Source of the DNA: Vreelandella sp031769195
Lineage (GTDB): Bacteria > Pseudomonadota > Gammaproteobacteria > Pseudomonadales > Halomonadaceae
Length of the DNA stretch: 64,000 bases
Direction of reading: 5' to 3'
NCBI RefSeq assembly: GCF_031769195.1
Contig: NZ_JAVHNP010000002.1
Span: 682,001 to 746,000 of the forward strand
In this document: in pieces, positions 8,334 to 16,684 of the stretch
How positions within the stretch are numbered: position 1 is the stretch's first letter
Layout of the letters: each line of letters begins with the position of its first letter
Notes under the pieces: model-generated
What the model was told of the DNA's origin: nothing
The model's database searches: none
The model's input: only the letters and a program-made list of their open reading frames with translations
Translations under genes and position numbers: made by a program

Positions 8334-9494
8334 ATGCGTCCGTTTGCTCACCGCCTACTCATCGCTGCCCTTCCCCTTTCTCTATTAAGTGCAGCGGTCA
8401 GCCATGCCAGCGATGTAGAACTCCCCAGCACCATGGCCTGGACCGCCTACGGCACTAACTCCAGTGGCTACGCTCAAGCCGTCGCCATTGGCAACATGCT
8501 GCAAAATAAGTACGACTCTTCCGTACGCATTTTGCCAGGCGATAACGATGTCTCCCGGATGACGCCCCTTAAGCAGGGTCGCGTTGACCTATGCGCTTGC
8601 GGGATCGCCAGCTACTACGGCGCTGAAGGGGTCATGATGTTTGCCGACCGCGACTGGGGCCCACAGCCGCTGCGCGTGATCACTACCTCTACCGCGTCAT
8701 TTGGGCTGTCGTTGGCCGTCGCAGGAGATTTGGGAGTCGAGACCCCAGCAGACCTAGCGGGCAAACGTATTGCCTACATTCGCGGTGATGACGCGCTTAA
8801 TAAAGGCACCGAGGCCTATCTCGCTTTTGGTGGATTAACGTGGGATGACGTGGAGCGCGTTGACTACCCGGGCTACGCACGCTCTTTTGACGGCATTATT
8901 GCTGGCGATGTAGACGCTTCCTTCACCACCACCGTTACGCCGCCGGCTCAGCAGCTTGCCAGCAGCCCGCGTGGCGTCAGCTGGCCGGTGCTAGATCCTA
9001 ACGATGAAGCTGGCTGGGAGCGCATGGCCGCTGTCGCGCCCTATTTCCGCCCTCATGAAGTTACCGCCGGTGCAGGCGGCATTAGCGCGGACAATCCGGT
9101 GCCCAGCGCCAGCTACCCGTACCCGATTGTGGTCGCCAACCAGGATCTTGATGACAGTGTCGCTTACGGCTTGATTAAAGCGATGCAAGAGAACTACGAC
9201 GACTATAAAGATAACGCGCCGGGTGCGGTGGGTTATGCACTTGAGTACCAAGATTTGCAGTGGGTGGTGCCTTTCCACGACGCAGTAGTGGAGTACTACA
9301 AAGAGATCGACGTGTGGACCGATGAGATGCAGGCCCACCAAGACCAGCTCGTTGAGCGGCAAAACGTATTAATGCAAGCCTGGGAGCAGTTTATGCAGGA
9401 AGCCCCCAGCGATGCCGATACGTTTACCACTGACTGGATGGCCGCCCGCGCCACGGCGCTCACCGATGCTGGGTTCGAGCCGATCTTCGAGTAA
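8334..9494 (+). CDS. TAXI-family TRAP transporter solute-binding protein (first copy)
   Basis: The protein has 386 residues with a Sec signal peptide (positively charged start, hydrophobic to about residue 22, cleavage after SHA near 25). The mature protein shows TAXI-type features: WTAYGT near the N-terminus, GDNDVSRMTPLK, and a DLCACG motif with two cysteines. It should bind a solute in the periplasm and deliver it to the fused permease encoded next. ATG 8334 follows AAAGGAG. It is strongly similar to the second binding protein of the operon, with long identical runs such as GRVDLCACGIASYYG. The ligand cannot be read from sequence; carboxylic acids are common for TRAP systems. Confidence 0.88.
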   Translation: MRPFAHRLLIAALPLSLLSAAVSHASDVELPSTMAWTAYGTNSSGYAQAVAIGNMLQNKYDSSVRILPGDNDVSRMTPLKQGRVDLCACGIASYYGAEGVMMFADRDWGPQPLRVITTSTASFGLSLAVAGDLGVETPADLAGKRIAYIRGDDALNKGTEAYLAFGGLTWDDVERVDYPGYARSFDGIIAGDVDASFTTTVTPPAQQLASSPRGVSWPVLDPNDEAGWERMAAVAPYFRPHEVTAGAGGISADNPVPSASYPYPIVVANQDLDDSVAYGLIKAMQENYDDYKDNAPGAVGYALEYQDLQWVVPFHDAVVEYYKEIDVWTDEMQAHQDQLVERQNVLMQAWEQFMQEAPSDADTFTTDWMAARATALTDAGFEPIFE

Positions 9495-9543
9495 CTCGCC
9501 ACGGGGCGGCGCTCGCCGCCCCTGCTGATTGATGGAACGCCCT

Positions 9544-11550
9544 ATGACCACTGAAACACCACCTGCCAACACAGCGCAGGTTAAAGAAAAAATCAGCCAA
9601 ATCCGCGAGCTGCCTGCGGCTCTTCGTTGGGTGCCCGCCACCATCACCGTTTTATTAATGATGATGACGCTGGACTACCTGTTTAACTTGGGCTGGCTCA
9701 CGTTTGTGACAGGGCTAGAAACCCAGTTTTACTATGCCGTGGTAGCGCTGCTGCTGCCGCTCGTGTTTCTGCTATGGCCCCTGCGCAGCAGCCAGCAGGA
9801 GCAATCCATTCCCTGGTATGACTACCTGCTTAGCGCTGCCACGCTGATCGTGGGTGGCTACTTTGTGTATAACGCTGTTCCCATTCTGGAGCGCGGCTGG
9901 GCGTTTGCAGCCCCCGATATCGCTATTTATTTCAGCTACGCCTACTGGGTGTTGATTATTGAAGCTGCCCGCCGGGCGGGTGGTTTGCCCATCGCTATCA
10001 TTGCGGGCGTGTTCTCCCTTTATCCATTAGTGGCCGATATTGTGCCCGGCCCTATTCAAGCGTTTCCTTCCAGCCTCTCTGAAACGGCGATGTACCACAC
10101 CATGAGCACTGAAAGCATCATGGGGGTTCCGCTACAAGCCTTTGCGGGCTTGGTGATTGGCTTTCTGGTGTTTGGTGTGGTGCTGCAAAAAAGCGGCGGC
10201 GGCAAATTCTTTATTAACTTAGCCTTTGCGCTGCTAGGGCATGTGCGCGGTGGCCCGGCCAAGGTATCGATCTTCTCCAGCGGCCTGATGGGCTCCATGA
10301 GCGGCAGCGTGATCAGTAACGTGCTGACCACCGGGGTGCTCTCAATTCCCGCCATGCGCCGCATTGGCATGAGCCGCTCGTTTGCGGGCGGTGTAGAAGC
10401 CTGCGCCTCAACCGGTGGCGTGTTGATGCCCCCGGTGATGGGTGCCACCGCCTTCGTGATGGCCATGTTCCTGGATATTCCCTACTCAGCGGTGGCGCTG
10501 GCAGCGGTCATCCCCTCGATTCTCTATTTCCTTGGCCTGTTCATTCAAATTGATGCCTATGCCGCGCGCAATGACATCAAAGGCCTGCCTGCCATAGAGC
10601 TACCGTCGATCAAGCAAACTCTGAAAGAGGGCTGGTACTTTATCTTCGTCTTCGGCCTGCTGGTATGGATGCTGCTGATCATGCAGCGCGAAGCGGTTGC
10701 CCCATTCTATGCGACCGCCCTGCTGCTCGTGCTTAACCAGCTATCTAAGCACAACCGCTGGGGCTGGAAGGATGTCACCGAAACGCTCTCATCAGCGGCC
10801 AAGCTGTTTGCCGAGCTTATCGCCATTCTGGCGGGCGTGGGTATGCTAGTTGGCGCGCTCTCCATGACCGGCCTGTCGGGTACCATTGCCAACGACTTTA
10901 TCAATATCGCCGGCGGCAGCGTGCCATTGCTGCTGATTATGGGCGCGGTCACCAGCTTTGTACTGGGCATTGGCATGACGGTCACTGCGGCCTATATCTT
11001 CCTGGCGGTGGCGCTCGCCCCTGCGCTGATTCAAGGCGGCGGTCTAGACCCCATGGCGGTGCACATGTTCATCCTCTACTGGGGCATGCTCAGCTTTATC
11101 ACCCCACCCGTGGCACTGGGTGCCTTTGCCGCCGCCACCGTGGCCGGTGCCCGCCCGATGGAAACCGGCCTGCAGGCCATGCGCCTAGGTAGCGTGATTT
11201 ATTTTATTCCCTTCCTGTTCGTGCTGAACCCCGCACTGATCATGCAGGGCGAGCCGCTGATGATCATTGCCGTGTTTATCCAAGCAGTCATCGGCATCAT
11301 TCTGTTTGCCTCGGCCATGCAAGGGTATCTGATGGGTGTTGGGCGATTGGGCTACGGCGCGCTGCAGGAAATCGTCATTCGCGCGCTAGTGCTCATCGCG
11401 GGCCTGCTGTTGGCATTGCCCGGTGGCGGCATGGTGCCTTTCAGCCAGTGGGAATTAATTGGCTTGGCCGCAGCGGCGCTGCTACCAGGCGTTGCGCTTG
11501 CGCGGCTTAGCCAACGCCATCACCAGCGTTCGCTCACTGCAAACGCTTAA
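9544..11550 (+). CDS. TRAP transporter fused permease (4TM/12TM)
   Basis: The protein has 668 residues from ATG 9544, which has GGAA six bases upstream; an in-frame ATG at 9532 is possible. It starts with a soluble stretch, then a four-helix DctQ-like part (to about residue 200) and a large DctM-like part. The DctM part has the paired motifs SGSVISNVLTTGVLSIPAMRR and PPVMGATAFVM in one half, and FITPPVALGAFAAATVAG in the other. This fusion is typical of TAXI systems. It moves substrate across the inner membrane, driven by an ion gradient (usually sodium). It is flanked on both sides by binding-protein genes. Confidence 0.9.
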   Translation: MTTETPPANTAQVKEKISQIRELPAALRWVPATITVLLMMMTLDYLFNLGWLTFVTGLETQFYYAVVALLLPLVFLLWPLRSSQQEQSIPWYDYLLSAATLIVGGYFVYNAVPILERGWAFAAPDIAIYFSYAYWVLIIEAARRAGGLPIAIIAGVFSLYPLVADIVPGPIQAFPSSLSETAMYHTMSTESIMGVPLQAFAGLVIGFLVFGVVLQKSGGGKFFINLAFALLGHVRGGPAKVSIFSSGLMGSMSGSVISNVLTTGVLSIPAMRRIGMSRSFAGGVEACASTGGVLMPPVMGATAFVMAMFLDIPYSAVALAAVIPSILYFLGLFIQIDAYAARNDIKGLPAIELPSIKQTLKEGWYFIFVFGLLVWMLLIMQREAVAPFYATALLLVLNQLSKHNRWGWKDVTETLSSAAKLFAELIAILAGVGMLVGALSMTGLSGTIANDFINIAGGSVPLLLIMGAVTSFVLGIGMTVTAAYIFLAVALAPALIQGGGLDPMAVHMFILYWGMLSFITPPVALGAFAAATVAGARPMETGLQAMRLGSVIYFIPFLFVLNPALIMQGEPLMIIAVFIQAVIGIILFASAMQGYLMGVGRLGYGALQEIVIRALVLIAGLLLALPGGGMVPFSQWELIGLAAAALLPGVALARLSQRHHQRSLTANA

Positions 11551-11570
11551 TGCCACCCTCGAGGATATTT

Positions 11571-12716
11571 ATGAGCACAAAAACAACCCTCACCCTCGTA
11601 CTCAGTAGTTTAACGGCAGGCCTGCTGGCGGCTGGAAGCGCCAGCGCTATGCCGAGCACGCTGAACTGGACAGCTTATGGCACCGGCACCAGTGGCCATG
11701 CGCAGATTATGGCCATCAGCCAGCTGCTACAGGAGAAGCACGGCACTCAGTCTCGCGTTATTCCGGGTGAAAATGACACCATGCGCATGACGCCGCTGAA
11801 AACCGGCCGCGTGGATCTCTGCGCCTGCGGCATTGCCAGCTACTACGGCTCTGAAGGCGTGATGATGTTCGCCGGGCCAGACTGGGGCCCGCAGCCTATT
11901 CGGGTGATTTCCACCTCCATGGCGAGTTTTGGCATAGGCATGGCGGTGGCAGGCGACGTAGAAATGGGTTCCATCGCTGATCTGGAAGGTAAACGGCTAG
12001 CCTACCTGCGCGGCGACGACGCGCTGAATAAAGCTGCTGAAGCCTACCTAGCATTCGCAGGTTTGACCTGGGATGACGTTGAACGCGTCGACTTCCCCGG
12101 CTACAACGCCGCCTTCGACGGCATTATCAGCGGCCGTGCTGATGCCGCTATTACCACCACCGTCACCCCCGCCGCCCAACGCTTAGCGGCGAGCCCCCGT
12201 AGCTTGCAGTGGCCAGAACTGCCCACTGACGATGAAGCAGGCTGGGCACAGATGCTGGAACTGGCGCCCTACTTCCAGCCCCACGACGTGACGTCAGGCG
12301 CGGGTATTAACGCTGAACAGCCGCTGGCCAGCGCCAGCTACCCTTACCCCATTCTAGTGAGCAACGCGGATTTAGCACCGGAAACGGTCACCGGCTTGAT
12401 CACCACGCTGGTGGAGTCGTTTGACGACTATAAAGATAACGCCCCAGGGGCCAGCGGCTATGCGCTGGAGAACCAAAATATGACCTGGGTAGTGCCCTTT
12501 CACGATGCCGTGGTGGCCTATTACCAGCAAAGCGGCGTATGGACCGATGACATGGACGCCCACCAAAACGCTTTGGTGGCGCGGCAACAGCTGCTGATGG
12601 ATACCTGGAACACCTACCAAGCCGATGCTCCCGAAGAGGAAACGGCGTTTATTGACGGCTGGATGGAAGCACGCCGCACTGCCCTTGAAGAAGCCGGATT
12701 AAACCCGGTGTTCTAA
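11571..12716 (+). CDS. TAXI-family TRAP transporter solute-binding protein (second copy)
   Basis: The protein has 381 residues from ATG 11571, preceded by GAGGA. A signal peptide ends at ASA near residue 26. It is a close paralogue of the protein at 8334-9494, sharing GRVDLCACGIASYYG, GLTWDDVERVD, DDYKDNAPGA and WVVPFHDAVV. It diverges in the first mature residues and around residues 200-250. The gene starts 20 bases after the permease stop in the same operon and is followed by a terminator. Two binding proteins for one permease suggest a widened substrate range or different affinities. The ligand is unknown. Confidence 0.87.
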   Translation: MSTKTTLTLVLSSLTAGLLAAGSASAMPSTLNWTAYGTGTSGHAQIMAISQLLQEKHGTQSRVIPGENDTMRMTPLKTGRVDLCACGIASYYGSEGVMMFAGPDWGPQPIRVISTSMASFGIGMAVAGDVEMGSIADLEGKRLAYLRGDDALNKAAEAYLAFAGLTWDDVERVDFPGYNAAFDGIISGRADAAITTTVTPAAQRLAASPRSLQWPELPTDDEAGWAQMLELAPYFQPHDVTSGAGINAEQPLASASYPYPILVSNADLAPETVTGLITTLVESFDDYKDNAPGASGYALENQNMTWVVPFHDAVVAYYQQSGVWTDDMDAHQNALVARQQLLMDTWNTYQADAPEEETAFIDGWMEARRTALEEAGLNPVF

Positions 12717-12754
12717 CCATGCAGCGGCGCTATCCGCTAGCAGTTCTACATTTT

Positions 12755-12781
12755 AGGCCGCCTCTGGGTGGCCTTTTCTTT
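12755..12781 (+). terminator. Terminator of the TAXI-TRAP operon
   Basis: Hairpin GGCCGCC-tctg-GGTGGCC (one G-T pair) followed by TTTTCTTT, 38 bases after the second binding-protein stop. Confidence 0.65.
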
Positions 12782-12792
12782 AGCCTTTTATA

Positions 12793-12807
12793 TTCCGCAA
12801 TGCAGAA
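12793..12807. promoter_or_regulatory. Candidate operator upstream of the acyl-CoA operon
   Basis: TTCCGCA-a-TGCAGAA is an inverted repeat with one mismatch. Eleven bases (GCAATGCAGAA) recur in the same order at 25188-25198, upstream of the hydroxyacyl-CoA dehydrogenase gene. It lies 15 bases upstream of the -35 of the candidate promoter at 12823, which would fit an activator. The IclR protein encoded at 28163 is the obvious candidate binder. Confidence 0.4.
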
Positions 12808-12822
12808 TCATGTTTTGAATTA

Positions 12823-12851
12823 TTGACTCCAACGATCTCTTTCGCCATGAT
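12823..12851 (+). promoter_or_regulatory. Candidate promoter of the hydratase/dehydrogenase operon
   Basis: TTGACT (5 of 6) at 12823, a 17-base spacer, and CATGAT (4 of 6) at 12846. Start predicted near 12858, giving a leader of about 50 nt. Confidence 0.4.
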
Positions 12852-12906
12852 CACAGGATTCCAAATAACAATCTTATATTTCACATAGCGAAACACGGGA
12901 GCCACT

Positions 12907-14355
12907 ATGAGTGTTCACTATCAGCGACATGGCGAGGTTGGCGTCATCAGTATCGCTAACCCGCCGGTTAACGCTTTGGGTCAAGCAGTGCGAAGCGGAC
13001 TACTCAGCGCACTGGAAGAGGGCATCGCAGACCAACAGGCCAAAGCACTGGTGGTGATGGCAGAGGGGCGCACCTTTATCGCCGGGGCTGATATACGCGA
13101 GTTTGGCAAACCGCCCCAGGCCCCGCTGCTGCCAGGGGTGATTAAACAGCTAGAAGCCTGCCCTAAACCGCTCATCGCATCGCTACACGGCACTGCGCTG
13201 GGCGGCGGCTTGGAAGTCGCGCTGGGTTGCCACTATCGTGTTGCGCTGACAGGCACCCGCGTCGGTTTACCAGAAGTAAAACTTGGGCTGCTGCCGGGTG
13301 CAGGCGGCACCCAACGGCTGCCACGCTTAGTAGGCGTTGAAAATGCATTAGAAATCATTACCAGCGGGCGGTTTGTAGAGGCCGATGAAGCGCTTGAGGT
13401 CGGCATTATTGACGCCATTAGCGATGCCCAAACGCCATTGGAAGCAGGGTTAGCAGCGGCACAAGCGATCCTCGCAGGAGAACAGCAGCCGCGCATTACC
13501 GGGCAGTTACCCGCCCCCGAGGCCAACCCCCAAGCCATTGCCGCCATGCGGACACAGCTTGAGACCCACGCACCGGCGCTGTTTTCACCGTTTCGCATTG
13601 TGGAAGCCATTGATATCTGCACGAAGGCGGCGTCGCTGGAAGAGGGTTTGCGCCAAGAGCGGGAGCTGTTTCTCGCCTGCATGGACTCACCGCAGCGTGC
13701 AGGGCTCATCCATCTCTTTTTTGCTGCCAGAAGTCCCCATGTAGTGCCTGGCGTCGACAACGCTGAGCCCTTTGCACATATCGCCCTCATCGGTGAGCAT
13801 CCGCTATTCGACAAGCTCCTGAAAGCGGCCCAGAGCTGCGAACTAACGCTGACCCGCACGCCAGGCGCCAGCACCGAACTGTGCCTGCTCGCCCCTGGTG
13901 AAGATGCCAGCGCCTGCCCTTCGCATGTGATCACCGTAGCGCTGCAGCCATTAAGTGAAAGCGCCCCAGCCTCACCCCTTAACCTCGTACTTGCCGAGCG
14001 TGGCCCTTTCCATGAACTGGTCAATCACCACGCCAGCGCATCCGATCAGCAGCGGGTCGCCTTAACGCTCAAAGCGCTACGAGCCAATGTGGTGGTGACT
14101 CAGTGTCACAGCGTGCTGAGCACGCTTTATCACGCCGCCGAGCAAGCCTCCGCCAACGATGCTCAGTCAGCCATGGAGCAGGCGAGCCTGACGCTAGCGC
14201 AGCAAGGGGCCTGCTACCGTGAGAGCGATATGGATCTGCTGGCGGTGGAAGCCCTGGGCTACCCCCGCCATTTGGGCGGGCCTCATCGCCAAGCCACCCT
14301 GCCATCCCCTTCATCGATTCATAAAAAGACGCCTTCCAAGGATGCACACTCATGA
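12907..14355 (+). CDS. Enoyl-CoA hydratase with degenerate 3-hydroxyacyl-CoA dehydrogenase-like C-terminus
   Basis: The protein has 482 residues. Residues 1-190 are a full crotonase domain with an oxyanion-hole loop (FIAGADIREFG). Both catalytic glutamates of FadB-type hydratases are present: E103 in GGGLEVALG and E123 in LPEVKLGLLPGAGG. Residues 190-290 resemble the linker of FadB/FadJ. The remainder ends with a FadB-like tail (ESDMDLLAVEALGYPRHLGGP), but there is no GxGxMG NAD motif, and the usual dehydrogenase core is shortened and unrecognisable. Normal FadB/FadJ enzymes have about 700 residues. So hydration is predicted to be active and the dehydrogenase lost; a separate dehydrogenase is encoded at 25229. 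The stop overlaps the next start (ATGA). Confidence 0.8.
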   Translation: MSVHYQRHGEVGVISIANPPVNALGQAVRSGLLSALEEGIADQQAKALVVMAEGRTFIAGADIREFGKPPQAPLLPGVIKQLEACPKPLIASLHGTALGGGLEVALGCHYRVALTGTRVGLPEVKLGLLPGAGGTQRLPRLVGVENALEIITSGRFVEADEALEVGIIDAISDAQTPLEAGLAAAQAILAGEQQPRITGQLPAPEANPQAIAAMRTQLETHAPALFSPFRIVEAIDICTKAASLEEGLRQERELFLACMDSPQRAGLIHLFFAARSPHVVPGVDNAEPFAHIALIGEHPLFDKLLKAAQSCELTLTRTPGASTELCLLAPGEDASACPSHVITVALQPLSESAPASPLNLVLAERGPFHELVNHHASASDQQRVALTLKALRANVVVTQCHSVLSTLYHAAEQASANDAQSAMEQASLTLAQQGACYRESDMDLLAVEALGYPRHLGGPHRQATLPSPSSIHKKTPSKDAHS

Positions 14356-15545
14356 ACCTGACATTTAGCCCCCAAGAGCAGGCATTCCGCGAGGAAGTCC
14401 GCCGATTTTTAGCCGAGTCTCTGCCGAGCGAACTACGTGAACGCGTGCGCCTAGGCCGCCATCTGCGCGCCGATGACCACATCCGCTGGCAGGACATTCT
14501 CAGCGAACAAGGGTGGCTTGCGGCCAACTGGCCTGTGGAGCACGGCGGTCCTGGCTGGGGCCCGGTGCAGCGGCATATTTTCGATGAAGAGTGCGCCGCC
14601 GCCCACGCCCCTACCGTGGTGCCCTTTGGCGTCAATATGGTCGCGCCGGTGATCATGAAATTCGGCAGCGTTGAGCAGCAACAGCACTACCTGCCGCGCA
14701 TTCTTAATAACCAGGATTGGTGGTGCCAGGGCTACTCCGAACCCGGCGCAGGCTCGGATTTAGCCGGTTTATCCACCCGCGCCGTGCTTGATGGCGACCA
14801 CTACATCGTCAATGGCCAGAAAACCTGGACCACCCTGGGCCAGCACGCCAACATGATGTTCTGCTTGGTACGCACCGACCCCCATGCCAAAAAACAGGCG
14901 GGCATCAGCTTTTTGCTGATCGATATGCAGACCCCCGGCATCACCGTACGCCCCATTATCACCCTCGACGGCGCCCACGAAGTTAACGAGGTGTTTCTTG
15001 ATAATGTCCGCGTGCCGGTAGAAAACCGCGTCGGTGAAGAGGGACAAGGCTGGACCTGCGCCAAATTCTTGCTCACCCATGAGCGCACCGGCATTGCCGG
15101 GCTTGGCCACGCCAAGCAGGCGCTGCGTCATTTGAAGTCGCTCGCCACCCGAGTGCAGCATCGTGGCAAACCGCTCTTATCGCTCCCCAGCTTTCGCCAG
15201 CGGGTGGTGAAAGCCGAGCTTGAGCTGATGGCGCTGGAAGTGACTAACCTGCGCGTGATTGCCGCCGCACGGGATGGCGGCGTTCCTGGGGCGGAAAGCT
15301 CGCTGTTGAAAGTACGCGGTTCGGAACTGCGCCAGGAGATCAGCGAGCTGACTCGCCGCGCACTTGGCCCTGCCGCCCTGCCGTTCTTCCCTGAGTTTCT
15401 CCATGGCGACGAGTCGCTAGATGACAACGACGCCCAAAGTGCTGCCGCCAGCGCCCAGTACTTTAATCGTCGCAAGCTATCGATTTATGGCGGTGCTAAC
15501 GAAATTCAGAAAAGTATCGTCGCTAAAACCATTTTAGGTATGTAA
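14352..15545 (+). CDS. Acyl-CoA dehydrogenase, large-subunit type (PimC-like)
   Basis: The protein has 397 residues with the acyl-CoA dehydrogenase fold: QGYSEPGAGSDLAGL in the FAD/substrate region, GQKTWTT, and a C-terminal IYGGANEIQ. The MCAD-type catalytic Glu is replaced by Gly (G380). A Glu is present at 244 in THERTGIAG, the place used by isovaleryl-CoA and long-chain dehydrogenases. The pair with the next gene (10-base gap) resembles the large and small subunits of pimeloyl-CoA dehydrogenase and other heteromeric enzymes. It would oxidise an acyl-CoA to a 2-enoyl-CoA and pass electrons to the ETF encoded at 18610-20300. The substrate is not known. Confidence 0.85.
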   Translation: MNLTFSPQEQAFREEVRRFLAESLPSELRERVRLGRHLRADDHIRWQDILSEQGWLAANWPVEHGGPGWGPVQRHIFDEECAAAHAPTVVPFGVNMVAPVIMKFGSVEQQQHYLPRILNNQDWWCQGYSEPGAGSDLAGLSTRAVLDGDHYIVNGQKTWTTLGQHANMMFCLVRTDPHAKKQAGISFLLIDMQTPGITVRPIITLDGAHEVNEVFLDNVRVPVENRVGEEGQGWTCAKFLLTHERTGIAGLGHAKQALRHLKSLATRVQHRGKPLLSLPSFRQRVVKAELELMALEVTNLRVIAAARDGGVPGAESSLLKVRGSELRQEISELTRRALGPAALPFFPEFLHGDESLDDNDAQSAAASAQYFNRRKLSIYGGANEIQKSIVAKTILGM

Positions 15546-15555
15546 GGGGGTCACC

Positions 15556-16674
15556 ATGGATTTTGCACTCACTGACGAGCAGCGCATGCTCGAAGAGACA
15601 CTGACACGCTTGGTGGCCGACCAGGTCACCCCCGAGCAGCGCCGTGCCATGCTGGAAGCGCCCGCCAAAGGTGCCAGCCCACTGTGGCGAACCTTTGCCG
15701 AGCTGGGCCTGCTGCACATGCCGTTTAGCGAAGACGTGGGCGGGCTAGGCGGCGACGGCACCGATCTGATGATTATTATGCAGGCGCTAGGACGCGGCTT
15801 GGTTCCTGAAGCCTACCTGTTTGGATTGGTCATGCCGGGGCAGCTAATCGCGCTATGCGCCAACCCCACGCAGCAGGAGCGCTGGCTAGCTCCGCTGTTA
15901 GAAGGTGAGCACCAGCTCGCTTTTGCTTGGCAAGAGCAAAACGCCCGCTATGACGCGTTCGATATGTCGACCCAAGCGAGCCAGCAAGATGGCCAGTGGC
16001 AGCTTAACGGGCGTAAAGATGTGGTCATCAACCTAGACAATGCCGCTGCCACGCTGGTCACTGCCCAACTGCCCAGCGGCAAGATAGGACTGTTCATCGT
16101 GCCTGCCACTACCCAAGGCACCACGATACGCACCTATCGCACTATGGATGATCAGCACGCCGGTGACCTAACGCTGAATAATGTGGCTCTGCCGCTAGAG
16201 AACTGCTTAAGCGAAGACGCAGGTGACGCGCTGGCAGCGGTGCTGGCGCTAGGCCGCGCCGCGCTGTGTGCCCAAGCAATCGGCGCGATGGAAACGGCCT
16301 GTGACCAAACCTTGGCCTATTTAAAAGAGCGTAAGCAGTTTGGCCTGCCGCTGGCCACGTTCCAGTCCCTACAGCACCGCATGGTGGATATGCACCTTCA
16401 CCTGGAGCAATCACGCTCCATGGCGATTCTTGCCGCCACCAGCCTCTCTTTGCCTGCCCAAGAGCGGGATTACAAGCTAGCGGCGGCCAAGGCGTACTGC
16501 GGTGAGTCCGCGCGCTTTATCGCCGAACAGGCCATTCAGTTGCATGGAGGGATGGGCATGACCGAGGAGTGCTACGTGGCCCACTACGCTAAACATCTGG
16601 TGATGTTTGATCACTACCTGGGCGACAGCGACTATCACCTTGAGACTGTGAGCGAACAGCTCGACGCCGCTTAA
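15556..16674 (+). CDS. Acyl-CoA dehydrogenase, small-subunit type (PimD-like)
   Basis: The protein has 372 residues with acyl-CoA dehydrogenase domains and the LHGGMGMTEE motif near the C-terminus. It lacks both usual glutamate positions: the helix corresponding to residue 244 of its partner reads LGRAAL, and the C-terminal YEGT is replaced by HYLGDSDYH. It is therefore probably the non-catalytic or FAD-site-completing half of a heteromeric enzyme with the preceding gene product. A strong AAGGGGG lies just before ATG 15556. The next gene starts 10 bases after its stop, so this is one operon. Confidence 0.83.
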   Translation: MDFALTDEQRMLEETLTRLVADQVTPEQRRAMLEAPAKGASPLWRTFAELGLLHMPFSEDVGGLGGDGTDLMIIMQALGRGLVPEAYLFGLVMPGQLIALCANPTQQERWLAPLLEGEHQLAFAWQEQNARYDAFDMSTQASQQDGQWQLNGRKDVVINLDNAAATLVTAQLPSGKIGLFIVPATTQGTTIRTYRTMDDQHAGDLTLNNVALPLENCLSEDAGDALAAVLALGRAALCAQAIGAMETACDQTLAYLKERKQFGLPLATFQSLQHRMVDMHLHLEQSRSMAILAATSLSLPAQERDYKLAAAKAYCGESARFIAEQAIQLHGGMGMTEECYVAHYAKHLVMFDHYLGDSDYHLETVSEQLDAA

Positions 16675-16684
16675 GGAGCAGCGC

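Noticed and set aside
13233..14024. Open frame of 263 codons opposite the enoyl-CoA hydratase gene
   Set aside because: Serine-rich antisense shadow. The sense strand has intact catalytic motifs.
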